Of a stretch of DNA of 64,000 bases, positions 13,901-27,400 are shown one piece after another. A model generated the notes under the pieces. That model did no database searches and was not told where the DNA came from. It saw nothing but the letters and a program-made list of their open reading frames with translations. The translations under genes were made by a program, and so were the position numbers. Numbering within the stretch: the first letter of the stretch is position 1; every line of letters begins with the position of its first letter. Origin of the DNA: Promerops cafer (lineage: Eukaryota > Chordata > Aves > Passeriformes > Nectariniidae); contig VZSE01006608.1 of assembly GCA_013398275.1 (NCBI GenBank), positions 1,858,441-1,922,440 on the forward strand, given 5' to 3'.

Positions 13901-16900
13901 TCTAATGCAGCCCTTTTCTCTTTGGTGTCACTGCACTTGGCTGGCCACTCAATTAGATGAGCTTCCATGTTTTTCAAGACTGATCTGAAAATATGAAGAC
14001 ATAGAAGGGAAGATGATATACAGAAAGGAGAAGAGGAGTGGAATCTGGCCCTCAGCAATATCTGATATTTGGGTGGGAGCTGAAAGCATACAGCTGTTGC
14101 TTTTGATTTTAATTGCAATAGAATTTAAAAGAACTGTAATTAATATGACATGCAAACTCAGATGGACTGGCCTGGCATAAACTGAGCCTGTGGTTAGTTT
14201 AAACATCTATCACACTGACCTCTCATAAATCAGGGTCAGGAAACAATGAGGGGGCAGGCAAGTGTTTGTGATGTTGTTTGCTGACTGGATGTTCAAAGGA
14301 ATGCTGGAAGAATGTGCCAAGAATCTGGCTTTGTCAGGAAAAAAAGTTCTTGTTTTGGAAAGGACTGACAGATCTATAGAGACAAAGAGGAGCAAGCTGG
14401 TGCACAGGTGAAACAGACTAAATCCAGAAGCAGGGCTTCTAGAAGTTTCTCCAGGCGTTGCAAATAATTAAAACTAGTAGGAGAGGCCAAGACTTCGGCC
14501 TGTAGTCCGGCATTGCGCTGTGCCTGTGTGTAGAGCCAGTCCCAAGGGTGGGAGCCAGGTGGGGGTCTCAGCAGCCTGTAAAGCCTCTGGGGTGCCTGCC
14601 CAGCCCTGAAAGCAAACCTGGGCTTGCAGAGATAGCTGCTGATTGCAATGCTCTGGGAAAAGCAGATCAGCAGTCTCTGGCATTGTCACAGAAATCTGCG
14701 GCAGGAACTCAGCTGAGGCCCAGCATATATTCTATGCTATTGTCATGGCCGGAAGGGCTGAAAGGATGAAGGATATTCCTCTAAAGCCAGTTGTTCTCAC
14801 TTCAAGGCTGCCTTATTGTGCCATAAAATGTCACAGGAGCAAGAGGAAACAATCCCATAGTTGCTGAGATAATTCAGAACTCAAACGTGATCCACTGTGA
14901 ACACACGCAAGGTGTAGCAGGAGACATAAGGTGCATTGACCTGCTGTGGAAAGCACAAGAGAAGGCAACAAGAAAGTTAATTTGGATGAGCAATCTGTAT
15001 TGCCACCTTTGAAATATACTTCTTGGAAGGAGGGAAAGTGAGAATCCTGTTAAAACCAGACTTGAGAGGTTTCCCTTAACTGGAATTTCTAAGGTCAGTA
15101 AAGTAGAGCTAATGAAGCACACTTGATATGCAATGAGGCAGGAATTCTATGACTTAAATTTACTGACCTAAAACACTGAACACAGAAGTTCTGGTAGAAT
15201 TCTGGAAAATGGCTGAGAATATGAGAAATAGAAAAATACCTTTTAGCTGAGACTTTATCAAAACAGGGATAGAAAAAACTGATTTTTATTTTGAGCTGTT
15301 TTCTATGTCCACATTTCTACTAACAACTATTATTATAGGAACATTATACATAAATAAGAATTATTTTTGTCTTTCAGAAAGCAATTAATGCAGATAGTGG
15401 CACCTGAATGCTTAATTGCCTATTTTAAAACTAACTTTTAGAGCAAATTTGATATGAATTAACTCAGAAGAGTGATGGCAACTTCCCAAGATTTTTCAAC
15501 TTAGCTGAACATACAGACAAAAGAACAAATGATAAATGCATTTTTTCCTGGAATGACTAATTAGAAGACACTTGAAAATAAGCTGGCAAGGGACTTTTGC
15601 AAAGTGTGTCAGGGAAGGGGAGAATTGTTTAAAAAGCCAAAATCTCTCCATGCTCTAAATTCTTAAATAATTATTTACAAATTGGCTGATCTTTATCTGT
15701 TAGCTCTCTGTTTTTATGATAACTACAGTATTACCTACTAGGACATTTCCCTATATATCAAAACTTTCTGAAGGAATGAAGGCAGCAGCTTCTTTCAACA
15801 GCGGCAGAGAACATTGGCCAGGCCTTGGTGCCTTAGGGTTTCACATATCTTGGTACTATAATTTTGATTAAACCTAAACATGGAAATCACCTACTTCTCG
15901 ATTTTCAAAATAACTTTTTCCCACTCACCCTATTATTTCAGTTGTAGCCACAGACTGGGAGGGAGTGGTAGGTCAGGAATGGTAATTTTGAGCTGTAAAA
16001 CACACATTTATGAAGCAGTCTCGGGCAAGAGCGAGAGCCAGTGGAGGGTGAGAAAAACTGGTTCTGGAAAGAAGCTGAACCAAGGTAGCAACAGCAGCCA
16101 GGGAGAGCAGCACAAACCCTCAGGAGAAGGGCAAGGGTGTTTATAAAGGTTAGCGTGATGACATTTTTTATTTAGAGCTTGTTCTTGGTGAAAAGCTAAC
16201 TCCTACACCTTTACAGTTTTAAACTGTGATCCCATCTGTTCTAACACTGGGAGCTGAGCTTGGAAAATACCAGATCTCAGCAGGATGCTGGACTTGACAC
16301 TGGGAGCTGCCACGAGAGGCTCTGAGCCCTGAGGGAGCACCGTGCTTCTGATGAGGTGCTCTGGCTGCTGCATAAACCAAAGACTGTGGTTGTCCTTCTC
16401 ATCCTCCCAGCCCAGCCCTTCCAAAAGTGGCAGGGTAAAATGCCACTATCCCCATCCCAATTCAACCCAAGCCTGTTTCCCCATGGGCTGTGCTGATACC
16501 CAGTACTTTGTGGCCACTCCCGCGCTACATAACTGATAATAATTTCACATAGTTCAGTGCTTTGGCTGGGAAAGGGTTTCTCTTAGCAAATTAAGGTGGA
16601 AGACACAAAGGTTCTGGCTGCTCTTTCAGGATGATGGCTGTGGATGAAACTGTGGCTTTAGGCAGGCCAGGTTGGTCTTGAGGAGACTCAAGGGAGAAAG
16701 CCTTGGAATTCATGGGCAGGTGAACTAGAGAGGAGAATAAAGCAGCTGTGCTCTGTGATGATTGTTATGATCAATAAACAAGAGTTTATATTCTACTCTT
16801 TTTGCTTTACTAGAAATGGGCCTTATAAATTATTATGAAGTTAGAAAGTCTGCCTAGTGATGGCTGAGAAGAGTTACGATGAGCCTTTGTCTCCTCAGGT

Positions 16901-19060
16901 AATGAAGATTTACCTCAACAGCAGAGACTTCCAGAAAATTTTGGTGGATGAACCTGTAGTGATCCTTACTTCAAACTGCATGGCTGCTTTCCCATCGTAT
17001 TTCATGATGTATTAAATTTTGTGCCCAAAATTTACATTCTTGTAGTTAACAATAGTACCACCATTCCTAATTTTAGGTCAATGCCATTATAGTAAAGGAG
17101 GCAAAAGGACTCCAAAAGGATGTTTGGAACAACATCCATATTGAAAATGATACTATGTTCATGTGTACACCTATACTAACAAAAATCTGTTGGTACAATC
17201 TTGCTCGGACTCCATAGGGGCTTTACTTGGGGTGTGTGAGCAATGATGGTCACTTGGTCTGTGTTCCTCTGTAGGAAAGGGGCTTGTATGTGTGGAGTGA
17301 GTGTGCCATTCAAACACAGAGAGCATGCACTCCTTCCTGAGTAGCTTTACATACAGTTTTCACAACCTGTTTTGGCTTCGCAAAATACTGTTGTCCTCCT
17401 GCATAAAATAATTTACATGTCTCAGAGACTGCTGAAGTTGAGACAGTCTAAACACAGTTTAGGGGATGGAAAATAACCATGGTGAATCTGTTCCCAACCA
17501 AAGCCTTCAGATCTCCCTGGGGCAGCGCCATGATGTGCCTTGATTTCCTTCTTCCCTTCTGCATAGGAAATGTGTTTTTATGTTTGACTCTTTTTCTATA
17601 AATAAACAGACCATAATCAGGAAAACACTTGCTAGTTTTGGACTCCAGCTTGTGACTTGTGTGGGGAAAATATTAAAATACTCTGAGGCATATTTTGGCT
17701 AGACTGCTGTGAGATATGGCTGAGGCCTGACAGAATCAACAGTGTGCCAGACCTGACTGGGATAAACCCTATTCTGTGTCTGTCTGAGTACTGGAGCTAG
17801 AAAAGCTGCAGCAAAGGAGGATGTTTGTTGTGCTGATTTGTGTCGCAGTGGCTGGATTCCTCCTCCAGCCCCAGCTGCTGCCTAAGCTCTGGCAGCAAAC
17901 AAAACCACACTGGACAGTAGTGGTGGCACAAAATCCTCCCTCCATGCCTTGCAAGCCAGTCACCTCCATTCTGATACTTCTGGATACAAAGCAGAGTTTT
18001 TTTTTCTCCCTAAAGTTAAATATTTGCTACTTTTCTTAAAATCTTCCATGAAAGACTAGTGACTGCCACTCAGCAGAGTATCTCAGCACTTTGTGGGTTT
18101 TGTTTTCTCTTAGGATTGCAAGCTCAGCAGTGTCTGTCTGCAGATCATTCTTCACCTCTCTCCCAGCACCTCCTAAGCTTCTGAATTGGTTAATAGGCTA
18201 ACAGGAATTGGGATAAATTAAGATGTAAGGAATAGGGGAAAAGCTGGAGATGGAAAGATCTTAAAATGTCAGAGAATAGGACAGAGAGGCTATGAGGAGC
18301 AACACTGGAATCTATACAGATGGAGTAACATCGGTGTCTAGTACTTGATTAAATTTAAAACAGAGAGATTGAGGTTGACTTTACAGGGCTGAGATTGTCT
18401 TGTCTACAGCTTAGGCAAAATAGTACTGGAAGCTTCAGTTGGGTGTTTGTAGTTAAAAGCTTGAACACAGTTAATAGCATCATGTTATTATGTGAAATGC
18501 TTCTGAAGGAAGATAAACAATTTCAGTTTATTATGGTTTTCTTTTCCATATGGCACAAATGGGCCCAGGACCAAACTGGCTCTCAGCAGAAAGCTCCCAT
18601 CTCCACACTCATTCAGCAGGTCATATTTAACCAATTTTAATATCTTGCCTGTACACCCACTGGTGGATCCATTCCAATCAATACTCTATGGCTTAAGTTT
18701 TTTTTATTACGCTTCATTTTTTACTGTCCTTGACTCTTCTGCCACTGTTGTTGAATATTCCTTTGTAGCTGATCTGTTTTCTGCCTCTCTGTGCTAATGT
18801 TTATGCTGAGTTATTATTTCCAAAGGCTAAATTTTGAGCACTCTCACTGCATTCCAAATTTCCTAAGAAAGAGCAGAAACACAACTACAATAATTCTCAT
18901 GAAAACCCAAACAAATAAATCAATTAAACACTTGCATGATTCAGAAAGACAAAGAGATATTCATGCCCACATGAAAGAATGACATGATTGTGCTTGCCTC
19001 TTCTTTCTCCTGTTTTCATTCCAAGTTATGTTACTGCATATTTTCCCAGTCTATCCAGAT
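10936..19060. other. intergenic DNA, no supported gene
   Basis: Mixed AT-rich sequence with an A/G-rich plus strand at about 11.2-11.7 kb and a somewhat GC-richer patch at about 14.4-14.8 kb with few CpGs. The longest open frames are 178 codons (14118-13582, minus) and 148 codons (11980-12426, plus). Neither shows a domain I recognise. Confidence 0.55.
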
Positions 19061-19064
19061 TAAC

Positions 19065-19165
19065 ATTTTCAAAGGTACATGGTCACTGAAGGATGCAGCT
19101 AGGCACCTACCCAGGCAGGTGAGATCCCGTGAAATTTCCCTGGATGCATAAGCACCTTTGAAAAT
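19065..19165. mobile_element. MITE-like element with 12-bp inverted repeats
   Basis: Perfect inverted arms attttcaaaggt (19065-19076) and acctttgaaaat (19154-19165) flank about 77 bp containing ctaggcacctac. The layout and the 'ttttcaaaggt ... ggcacct ... acctttgaaaa' wording resemble abundant non-autonomous palindromic DNA elements of reptile genomes. This copy is old and degenerate inside the arms. The family name is not assigned. Confidence 0.45.
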
Positions 19166-19169
19166 CTGC

Positions 19170-22100
19170 TCTTGAATGTTTCAGAAAAAGGGCTGAAGTT
19201 TCCTAGTAAATAACAAGCCTTTGTGAATGTTCTTAAAAACTACAGGACTGGCAATGACTTGCTTAAAAGATATTGTAATAGAATATAAAACCAATGTGTA
19301 ACTGGAGATAAGAAATCTGAAGAAAAGAGATTAATACTTCTAGAAATTTAGGAAAATGGAAAATTACTGAGAAAAGGCACTTCAAGATAACTCTGCTTTC
19401 TGGCATTGCTTCCAAAACATCTTAGTTAAATTCCAATGTTTTTCTATGCAAATTCAATAGCTATGAAAGCATAACATATGTCTTCCAGCAATAGCTGTCT
19501 CTTGTGTAACCTCATGACTTAACAGCACTGATAAATGTACAAAGCTCTACTAACAGTAGGAACAGTGGATTTTTGAACACATGCAGTAATGAGTTAATTT
19601 AATGAAATTTTGTGTCAGGGTTAGAACCAACACTTTCTTACCATTATCAGAGGCCCAATCATGCAGGTTGAAGACAGACTTCTAGAACTACAGTACTACA
19701 AGTAATTTTTGTCTCTTTCTGCTATGGAAAAACAGAGGAAAACTTTCATGCCACTCCTGAAACAAACTAAAGGTCATCCTCTGAACAGTATCCAAAACTT
19801 AGTATTAGACAAAAACTGCTGTACTGCAGACTCCAATAGTTTGTCAGTAGTTCATTGCTCCATGCAGCAGCAGAATGAACAAGGCTTGACAGAAAGTATT
19901 TAACTAATTGAGTCTAAATTTCTGCATTTGGAAACCCCTTGGTGTTCCAAAACAACTGCTGGCAGCAGTGAAAAGTTCAGCTGCGGATACGCATGTGTTC
20001 ATGTGAAGGTACAAAGGAACCAAGCACTGGTTTATTGACAGAAAGGAAGGCAGGGTCAGCCAGTTCTGCGTAACAGCACAAGCATCCAAACTACAGCTGA
20101 CAGCTTTCAAAGGGCTTACGGAGCCTCACCCAGAACTAATGTCTCCTTTTTTCTCTTCTAAAAAATTCTGTGTGTTTTCTGCAAAATAAAGGACTACCTT
20201 TCCTCAGTCTGTTCGTATTGCCTTCTTTATTTGGGGTGTCTTTCCCTTCTAATCATTTATAAGTGTGTAACATTTCTGTTTCTTCACAAGTAATTATCTT
20301 TTTAACACTACAGAATAATCCCACAGTATAGTTTATGGCTCGTGACCAAACTTTTCTAGCTGTCCAAGTGTTGCTGTGATGCTGTCACTGCTCTGAATAT
20401 CCCTGGCAAGCACAGCAGTCATTCCCCAGTGGTACAAACATTTCAGCCAGGTACTGGGATAGCTGTACAAGGCTGCCTTCCCAGAGGAAGGCATGTGGCA
20501 TTGAAAAAGTAACTGTGAAAAGTGTATGAAATTAGGATACAAGCTTTTATTTTCTCTCCACTGTATTTTGAAGGTTTTGAAAGGATGGCTAAAGCACCTG
20601 ACACCCAGCTTCTCTCACCTACGAGGTTTCAAATGGGGACATTGAGACAAGCACAGGAGGAGGCTGACTCAGCCACCTTAGCCATGTGGAGGGTACAGCC
20701 AGAGCTCACTTTTGGAAGACTGAACTGAGGTAACACACACCTACATCAACTTATGTATCTACATTTCTCCCTCCAGTTTAAGGAGAAGAATTTAGGATAC
20801 CTTTCCCAGTACACTGAGATACTGCATTCATCTCAGATCTTTGCATTTAGACTATGAGAGGTTTTGGAAAACATTTAAAATGTAAAAGAAGGAGAAAACA
20901 TCCTCAAATATGATGGTTTAACAAAAGGGTAAGGAATCCTTCTGTCTCTTGCTATGCAACCTCGTAATGGTTTTCTTTTGAGACTCATTTTTAACTGAAA
21001 CCAAAAATTAAAGTTTTCAAGGTAGCTAGAATCAATTACAGTTTGCATGTGTAACAAGTTTGATTATAATAGGGGTTTTCACTGCTATGTTATCTGAGAA
21101 AATCAAAATGTAAGATATGCATAGAAGCTGGTTGAACCTTTATCTTCTTCAGTAAAAAGCAATATTAAAATATAGAATTGCCAATATTTGTATTTAAATA
21201 AATCTTATTCTTACCATAGATCAATAATGATGATCATGACCTAAGTATATCTCAAAGTTAAGCATTTTAATACATAAAACTGTGTATAAACACAGTGTAT
21301 GAACTGTGATGATTTGACACTTTCACAGATCAGAAACTGTTCTGCAGCTGAATATCACATACAGTTAGTATTGTATTTTGGGGGGAAATGTTGGAATTTT
21401 ACATTATACAAATTTATTAATAACACTTTGAGGATTAACATAACATGGTCAAGAAATATAACACTAATAGCAATCAATCAAACAGACACTACTTCCTACT
21501 TTGTTCAGCTCTAACTAGAAGAGTACAGCAGCTGATTCAACTGAAAAAAATATCTTAATTACAGACCTTTTAGACTATTTAAATTCAATTTTTTAGCCAG
21601 AAATTACTAGATATTCAGACCATATCTATGTTTGCAACATGAAATCCTAATTTATATTCAGTTAACCAAGGTGCAGGAATTATTCTTCCTAGTTTGACCT
21701 TCTCTCCAGAAAATCACTTCTGGATATTTTGGAATCAGACAAAAATAAATGAAGTCTAAAACCTGATGGCTGATAAGTATTTACATCACTTTAAACAAAA
21801 TTACTGTCCATGCTAATTTGTATTCAACAGGGGGGGGAAAGATGCTGGTGTTAAGTGCACAAGAAGAAAAATTGAGATAAAAATGGAAGCCTGCCTATAA
21901 ACACAATGTCCAAGAAAAATAATGGATTTTAGAGAACATCTTCTCCTCTTAAGTAACAGATGTTGCTGAACTGATTAAAAAACCCCAAATATAGCTTTGT
22001 GGGTCATAGCGTGCAACCACAACTGAAAAAATATTTAGTGGCCTTTTAGTTAAAGGAGTGGAATCAACAATATTACCAAAACACAAGACAGTAAATTCTC

Positions 22101-23149
22101 TGAGCACACCAAAGAGACTAAGCCCAATATTAATCAGTCATAAATGCATGATTACCTTTTCCTTCAGTTACACTAGTGATATTTTGGAATCTGGTTGTTA
22201 AAGTAATTGAAAGCTGATTTTTCAGGTTGAAGTGCTTAAAGAAAAGAGTAACATGGATGGCAGCTGAGATACCTGGAGATGCTCAGATAGATATAGGTAC
22301 AAAAGTCAAATATGTCAGTAGAAGAGAACACCCCCTCTTATTAACAGAATAATTCCACATGCAAATTCAGTAGTGAAATCAGTATGGTCCTTTTTCACAA
22401 TGCTAAAAATATGACAGGAGTAAATGGAATTTGAAGAAACATTCCAGTTCTCATATTTTCTAGAAATCTGGTCTTTTCTTTTAAGCACGTAGATTTTAAT
22501 AATCTGAGTCTTCCAATTAAACAATTTTAACACTGTTGGAATTATGTGTATCAACAGTACTTCGTATTTTCACACTAATTTTAAACTAACTAGCCAAATT
22601 TTTATTGTTGTTGCTGAAAGCTGATAATTGTAGCAAGGTGAATTGGACTGTAATTTTTTAAGAAGAGAGGAAAAAAAAAGAAGCAACCTAATGGATGTCT
22701 TGGACTAAGCCTAAGTCTAAGCATGTCAGTCTATGCAATGTGTCATTACTACTAAATCCATAGCAGTCAGAAGCATTAAGACAAACTTTACCACCCTCAT
22801 CAAACAAAAAGTGATTAAATCCTTCAGCAGCTTCTTCCAGCGTCTGTAAGGGTATGCATTATTCTCTATAACAGAAGAAATTTACGCTGAGGGAAAGCTT
22901 TTCAACAGAACTCTTAAAATACAAGTTAAAGGAGTAGAGATGAGCTAAGGCATTTCTCTAGCAATCACGATAATTCTTTGATCTTTTTCATTCCCTTTAC
23001 ATCAAGGATTTTATCCAAATAACAATAGCTTATCAGCTGCAGAATACATACATATGGTATGTTTAGATTACCAGATAAATGCATATTTTTTAAAAGGTTT
23101 GTGGGATGTGCAGAATATGCTGAAGCAGGAAAAAAACCAACTGTGCAAT
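19170..23149. other. intergenic DNA past the PRTFDC1 3' end
   Basis: AT-rich, with short frames only. I see no recognisable repeat, RNA gene or coding signature. Confidence 0.6.
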
Positions 23150-24389
23150 GTAACAAGTATTCTTAATGTTTCTTTATTAGTTTATAGAAACCTGCAGCTA
23201 GTAACAATCTGCCTCTCACAGTTTGGAGCAAAGCTACTGATACACAGCTACTTTGCATTGTTTTCCCTCGGGAAGTTGCCAAGAACACTTACATTCAATA
23301 CAGAATTAAACTTCTCACAGCTAATACAGTACGTAAAATTCATGAACTTTTTCAAACATGATCTATAAAGGAGGGAGTCTAGAGTCTACAGCACTCATGC
23401 ATTAACTGGCTTTCTGTGTTGTCCTATACATTTTTTCTTTTTTTTCCATACAAGTCTTCTTCAGCATTGACAGACCTGTATTCTTGAAGATGACAGATGT
23501 TTACAAAAAGTCTCTACTTAGACATGTTACAAAAATCAAATTATAACTGAATAATTGTCTGACTAACATTAAACTTTTGTGCTTAATGAGATTTAGTTAA
23601 GAATATAAGCTCAGGAGAACACTGTTAATTTTTATACTTGTTTGCGTGCTAGATAAGAAAGGGATACCATGCAGAAATTCAAACCTGCCTGGCATTGGTT
23701 TGTCTTGATTAAAATTCAGCACATTAAACTGGTCAGATCTATGGCTATATGACATACCAGAACCATGATATCTTCCAATTTTGGATCAACAGTGTCTTGC
23801 AAAGGTTCATTTTGACCTGCACTCTAATTCGGCACATTCTAAGAGCTAAAACTTCGTTTGGAAGGGCGGGTAATGAACTACAACAAAACACAGAACTTCA
23901 GCTGACACTTTTGAATTGCGGAATTAAATCAAAATAATGCTTTCAATTTGGCAGCAGCATATCTGACCAAGACTAAAGGCATGATGAAGTCAATAAAATC
24001 TTGTAAAATAATCTTCATGCACAGAATGGCACTTTTGAACTATCTGGTGCAACACAGTGAAGTACGTGAATTGCAATAGGTGGAATGAAGAACGGAGCAA
24101 AGAAAAGACGCATTCACAATGAGACCTGAGGCAGACAAGTTATTAGTCAAAAGGCATCTCAGGTGGTAATTGTAATACTTAATAAAGGTAATAACTGTAA
24201 AAGTCCTATGCTTCACATTTTAGATGAGCTCTCACTTCTGTAAATATTCATCAGCACCTCTAGGGTTAACTCCTTATTAAACTGAGCTGAAAGACATACA
24301 AGTCAGTTGAATCGCTTTTCTGGGAGATGCTTAGGGAGTGTAGTCAAATTTCTGCTTCACAGAAATATTCAGGTGTGGATGTTACTGCT
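23150..24389 (-). other. PRTFDC1: probable PRTFDC1 3'UTR
   Basis: Sequence after the stop codon on the minus strand, AT-rich and without coding signs. The first canonical AATAAA downstream of the stop on this strand is at 23178-23173, so a 3'UTR of about 1.2 kb is inferred. A shorter form using a variant signal, such as AATAAG near 24273, cannot be excluded. Confidence 0.5.
23173..23178 (-). terminator. candidate polyadenylation signal AATAAA
   Basis: The plus strand reads tttatt, so the minus strand reads AATAAA, about 1.2 kb past the PRTFDC1 stop. A GT/T-rich stretch (gttggttttttt) follows about 40 nt further on, as expected of a cleavage-site downstream element. Cleavage is inferred, not seen. 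Confidence 0.45.
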
Positions 24390-24437
24390 TCAGACTCTGT
24401 ATTTTGTTTTGCCATGATCATTGATAACACAGATGTG
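24390..24437 (-). CDS. PRTFDC1: PRTFDC1 exon 9 coding part with stop
   Basis: Encodes the last 15 residues, HICVINDHGKTKYRV, then TGA at 24392-24390. The HxCVI start and the basic KYRV end fit PRTFDC1 (HPRT1 ends KYKA). The acceptor is a strong T run ending in tcag. The exon continues as 3'UTR to lower coordinates. It is found by homology because it is only 16 codons. Confidence 0.95.
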   Translation of the reverse strand, partial: HICVINDHGKTKYRV

Positions 24438-27400
24438 CTGAAAAAAACAGAACAGATTGCAAAAGTATGGTTGAGTGCATTATTAATTATTAATTAATTG
24501 TTCAGAATACATAGGCTTGGCCAACCTAGTGATCTTACCATTCCTCTTTCCTTTCCAAACATCTGGAAGTGAATTCCGATTTCACTTTCTAGCTACAGCA
24601 AGTCTTCCCACTTGGAATTCCCAGCTTTGAGGTGCACCCCTGGGAGTACCACAAGAAGCAAAGGAAAGTTTTGCACCTTTTTTCCATCCTCACCTCTCTG
24701 AGAAAAGGGACGGGCAACATAGCATTCAGACAACCCGTCTGACCTGTGTCTGTGTTTCACTTTTGCTGCTGTCTGTGCACATACTGGCAGTGGTGGACCT
24801 GAGCTGCCCTAGGCTCACAGAAGATGGAAATTTAGGGAACTCTTAGAGAGAGGGAACTGTTCACAGTGCTGAGCAGGGACTCCTTTGGATTATTTGAAGT
24901 TTTGCAGGGAGTTTTGCACTCACTGAAAGTATCCCAATTCCCAACCACATCAAAGACATAACTCCAAAGGGCCCCAAGGAGAAGACAAATTGTGGGATAT
25001 TTATAGGAATAAATATGGGAAAAGTAGATCAGGGACTTTTTAAACAATTTTCTTTTTATAAGAAACTTACGTTTAGATCTCTGAAGTGCTCATTGTAGTC
25101 TAAGGCATAACCTACCACAAATAAATCTGGAATTTCAAATCCGTAATCTGTATTGAGACAAGTAACAAACACCATCAATACAAGATCAGTGGCAGTTATA
25201 AGCCCTTAAATTCATGTGTGGTTCTCAACAAGCAAACTCTATATGTAGTCAGCTGGGGCTATGTTACTTTTGAATCTGAGACATCATGGTCAGCAGTAGC
25301 CCCATAACCAGTTCCTAGTCATAGAGTACTTGTGAAAGGGATGTGAATAGTCAGAGGAGAGGAGAGGATAATTTTGTATAAAATTATCACTGGCACATTG
25401 TGGAAGAAAGCCAAAATCAGAGCTGGAACATTCTGCTTGCATTTGGAAGTTCCATTGGTATATGTGTGTGAAGATTACTGTCCCATATCACAGTAATGAT
25501 GGAAAAATGTAGATTATTAAATCAGAGTAACTTTCAGAGATCTACATATTTTCTGCCACGAACAGCAAAATCTATCTTGTATTTTATGCTACCAAAACAT
25601 GTCAAATGCTTCTTAAATTCAAGCCCCAACCTTAAGAAGATTCAAGCACATGCTTAACGAAGTAAATGCATGCAGTGCACCTCAATTATACAAAGCACAA
25701 ACATGCATCTTTTTGAATGTGAAGGTCTGTGCAATATCAGCACCACATAAAACAAGTTAGACTCTTTCCAAATTGTTCTCTAAATAACTAGAGGAAAACC
25801 CAATCCTAAGGACACAAAAATAGGTCCACATAAAAAATTCTACAGGTGTTCAGGTAAGGAATTCATTCAGTTGTTTAAGATGGAAGGTTATATGTGCTTT
25901 GCAATTGTAAATTTAGGTAAGTGAGGAAATGCTACATCACTGCCAGTGATTTACAAAAGAGGTCTCTGATGTTTTATAAAATTCATCACACTGTGAATAA
26001 ACAAGGACAAAATTTGTTTCATTCAAAAGTTAATACATAAAAATATAAAGCTACCCTTCAAGAAATAATTTTATTGCCTCTTTTATATGTTTAACATTAG
26101 TGAATTCAGTCAAATATGCCTTAATTTACTGGATTAAATTCTAAATGTTAAAAATACCACTCCACTGTATATAAAAAGTTGTACAACAAAATGTTTGGAT
26201 CACAGTTCAGATAACAGGGCTAAAACCTCAGGGCCATGACCAACGTTTAAGTAACTTTTGCTTTATAGATTTTCCCTCTCTCCCACATCCCAAATCAAAA
26301 CCTTTCATGCTGCCTCCTGGTACTCACCTGCCTACTCTCCTCCTACCCTCCTCCCCTGCTCATCTGACCAGAGACTTCTTCAGTAGCAAATATGGTCAAC
26401 CACTTCTAGGTGGTTCTATTCTTTTCGTATTTAGCCACATACCTTATTATGATGTTATTACATCACTTATTCTAAATATGACAATTGCTTGGTATAGCTC
26501 CATTTACAGCTTCATCATAACACAGTACAAGAACCAATAATTTAGAGAGAAGTGGTGCTGGTGTGGTGCAAACTGAACAGCAGGAGAAAGTTTAAAAAGC
26601 CCAATTTATCTTCTGCTTTTCAGGGGGTGGGATTTAATTATAATATCAGTGTTTTCCCTTTGAACAATAATACTTAGGAAAAAAAAGAACTGCTTTTCTG
26701 AATAAAAAAAAATTTAACACTTGTTAATACTTAGTCACAATAAAACCTTTCATGCCCAGATGGAATCTTGCAGCTCTTCCAGGGAGCTGCAATGAGGAAG
26801 GAAAAAAGAAGAAATGGATATTCTCTTTGATATTGTTTGTCAGAGACAGAAGATAAAACACTGACCTTTCATTGATAAAACTAAACCCTTTCAAAATGTT
26901 TCAATAAAGTTGGTATTCTGCAGAAAACCTAAGTAGAATAGGCTTTCCAAATGACAATTATACAAATATACAAATCCTTCCATTGCATCCCGTAGACCCA
27001 TTGACAACTGGTATTTTACAATGCTTCTAGCAGTCCATAGAATGTTATGAAAGTGATAGAGTAGTGGTAACAACTTCTACTGTCAAGTAGAGATTTTCAG
27101 AACACTTACAATCTGGTCTGTACCCATCAGGCCGAGATGTTCTTTTCACCAACAAACTGTAATTAAAAATAAAATAAAACCCATTTAAATCTAAATATGT
27201 AACTGAATAACACACATAAAAACTATTCCCTTTATCAAAAATCTTCTGGGCCATGTGAATCTCTGTTCTTGTTCTGTTTCTCTTCCTGACAACATCCTGA
27301 TTGCAGGGAAAAGCTGGGTGTATTCCCCTCCCAAGTCCATCAGCACCAGTCTTGAAATGGCTGGAGGGTCATTGCCAAGGCAGGACAATACACAAGCATT

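Noticed and set aside
14390..14830. Possible CpG-island promoter
   Set aside because: GC is locally raised, but CpG dinucleotides are few and no exon follows.
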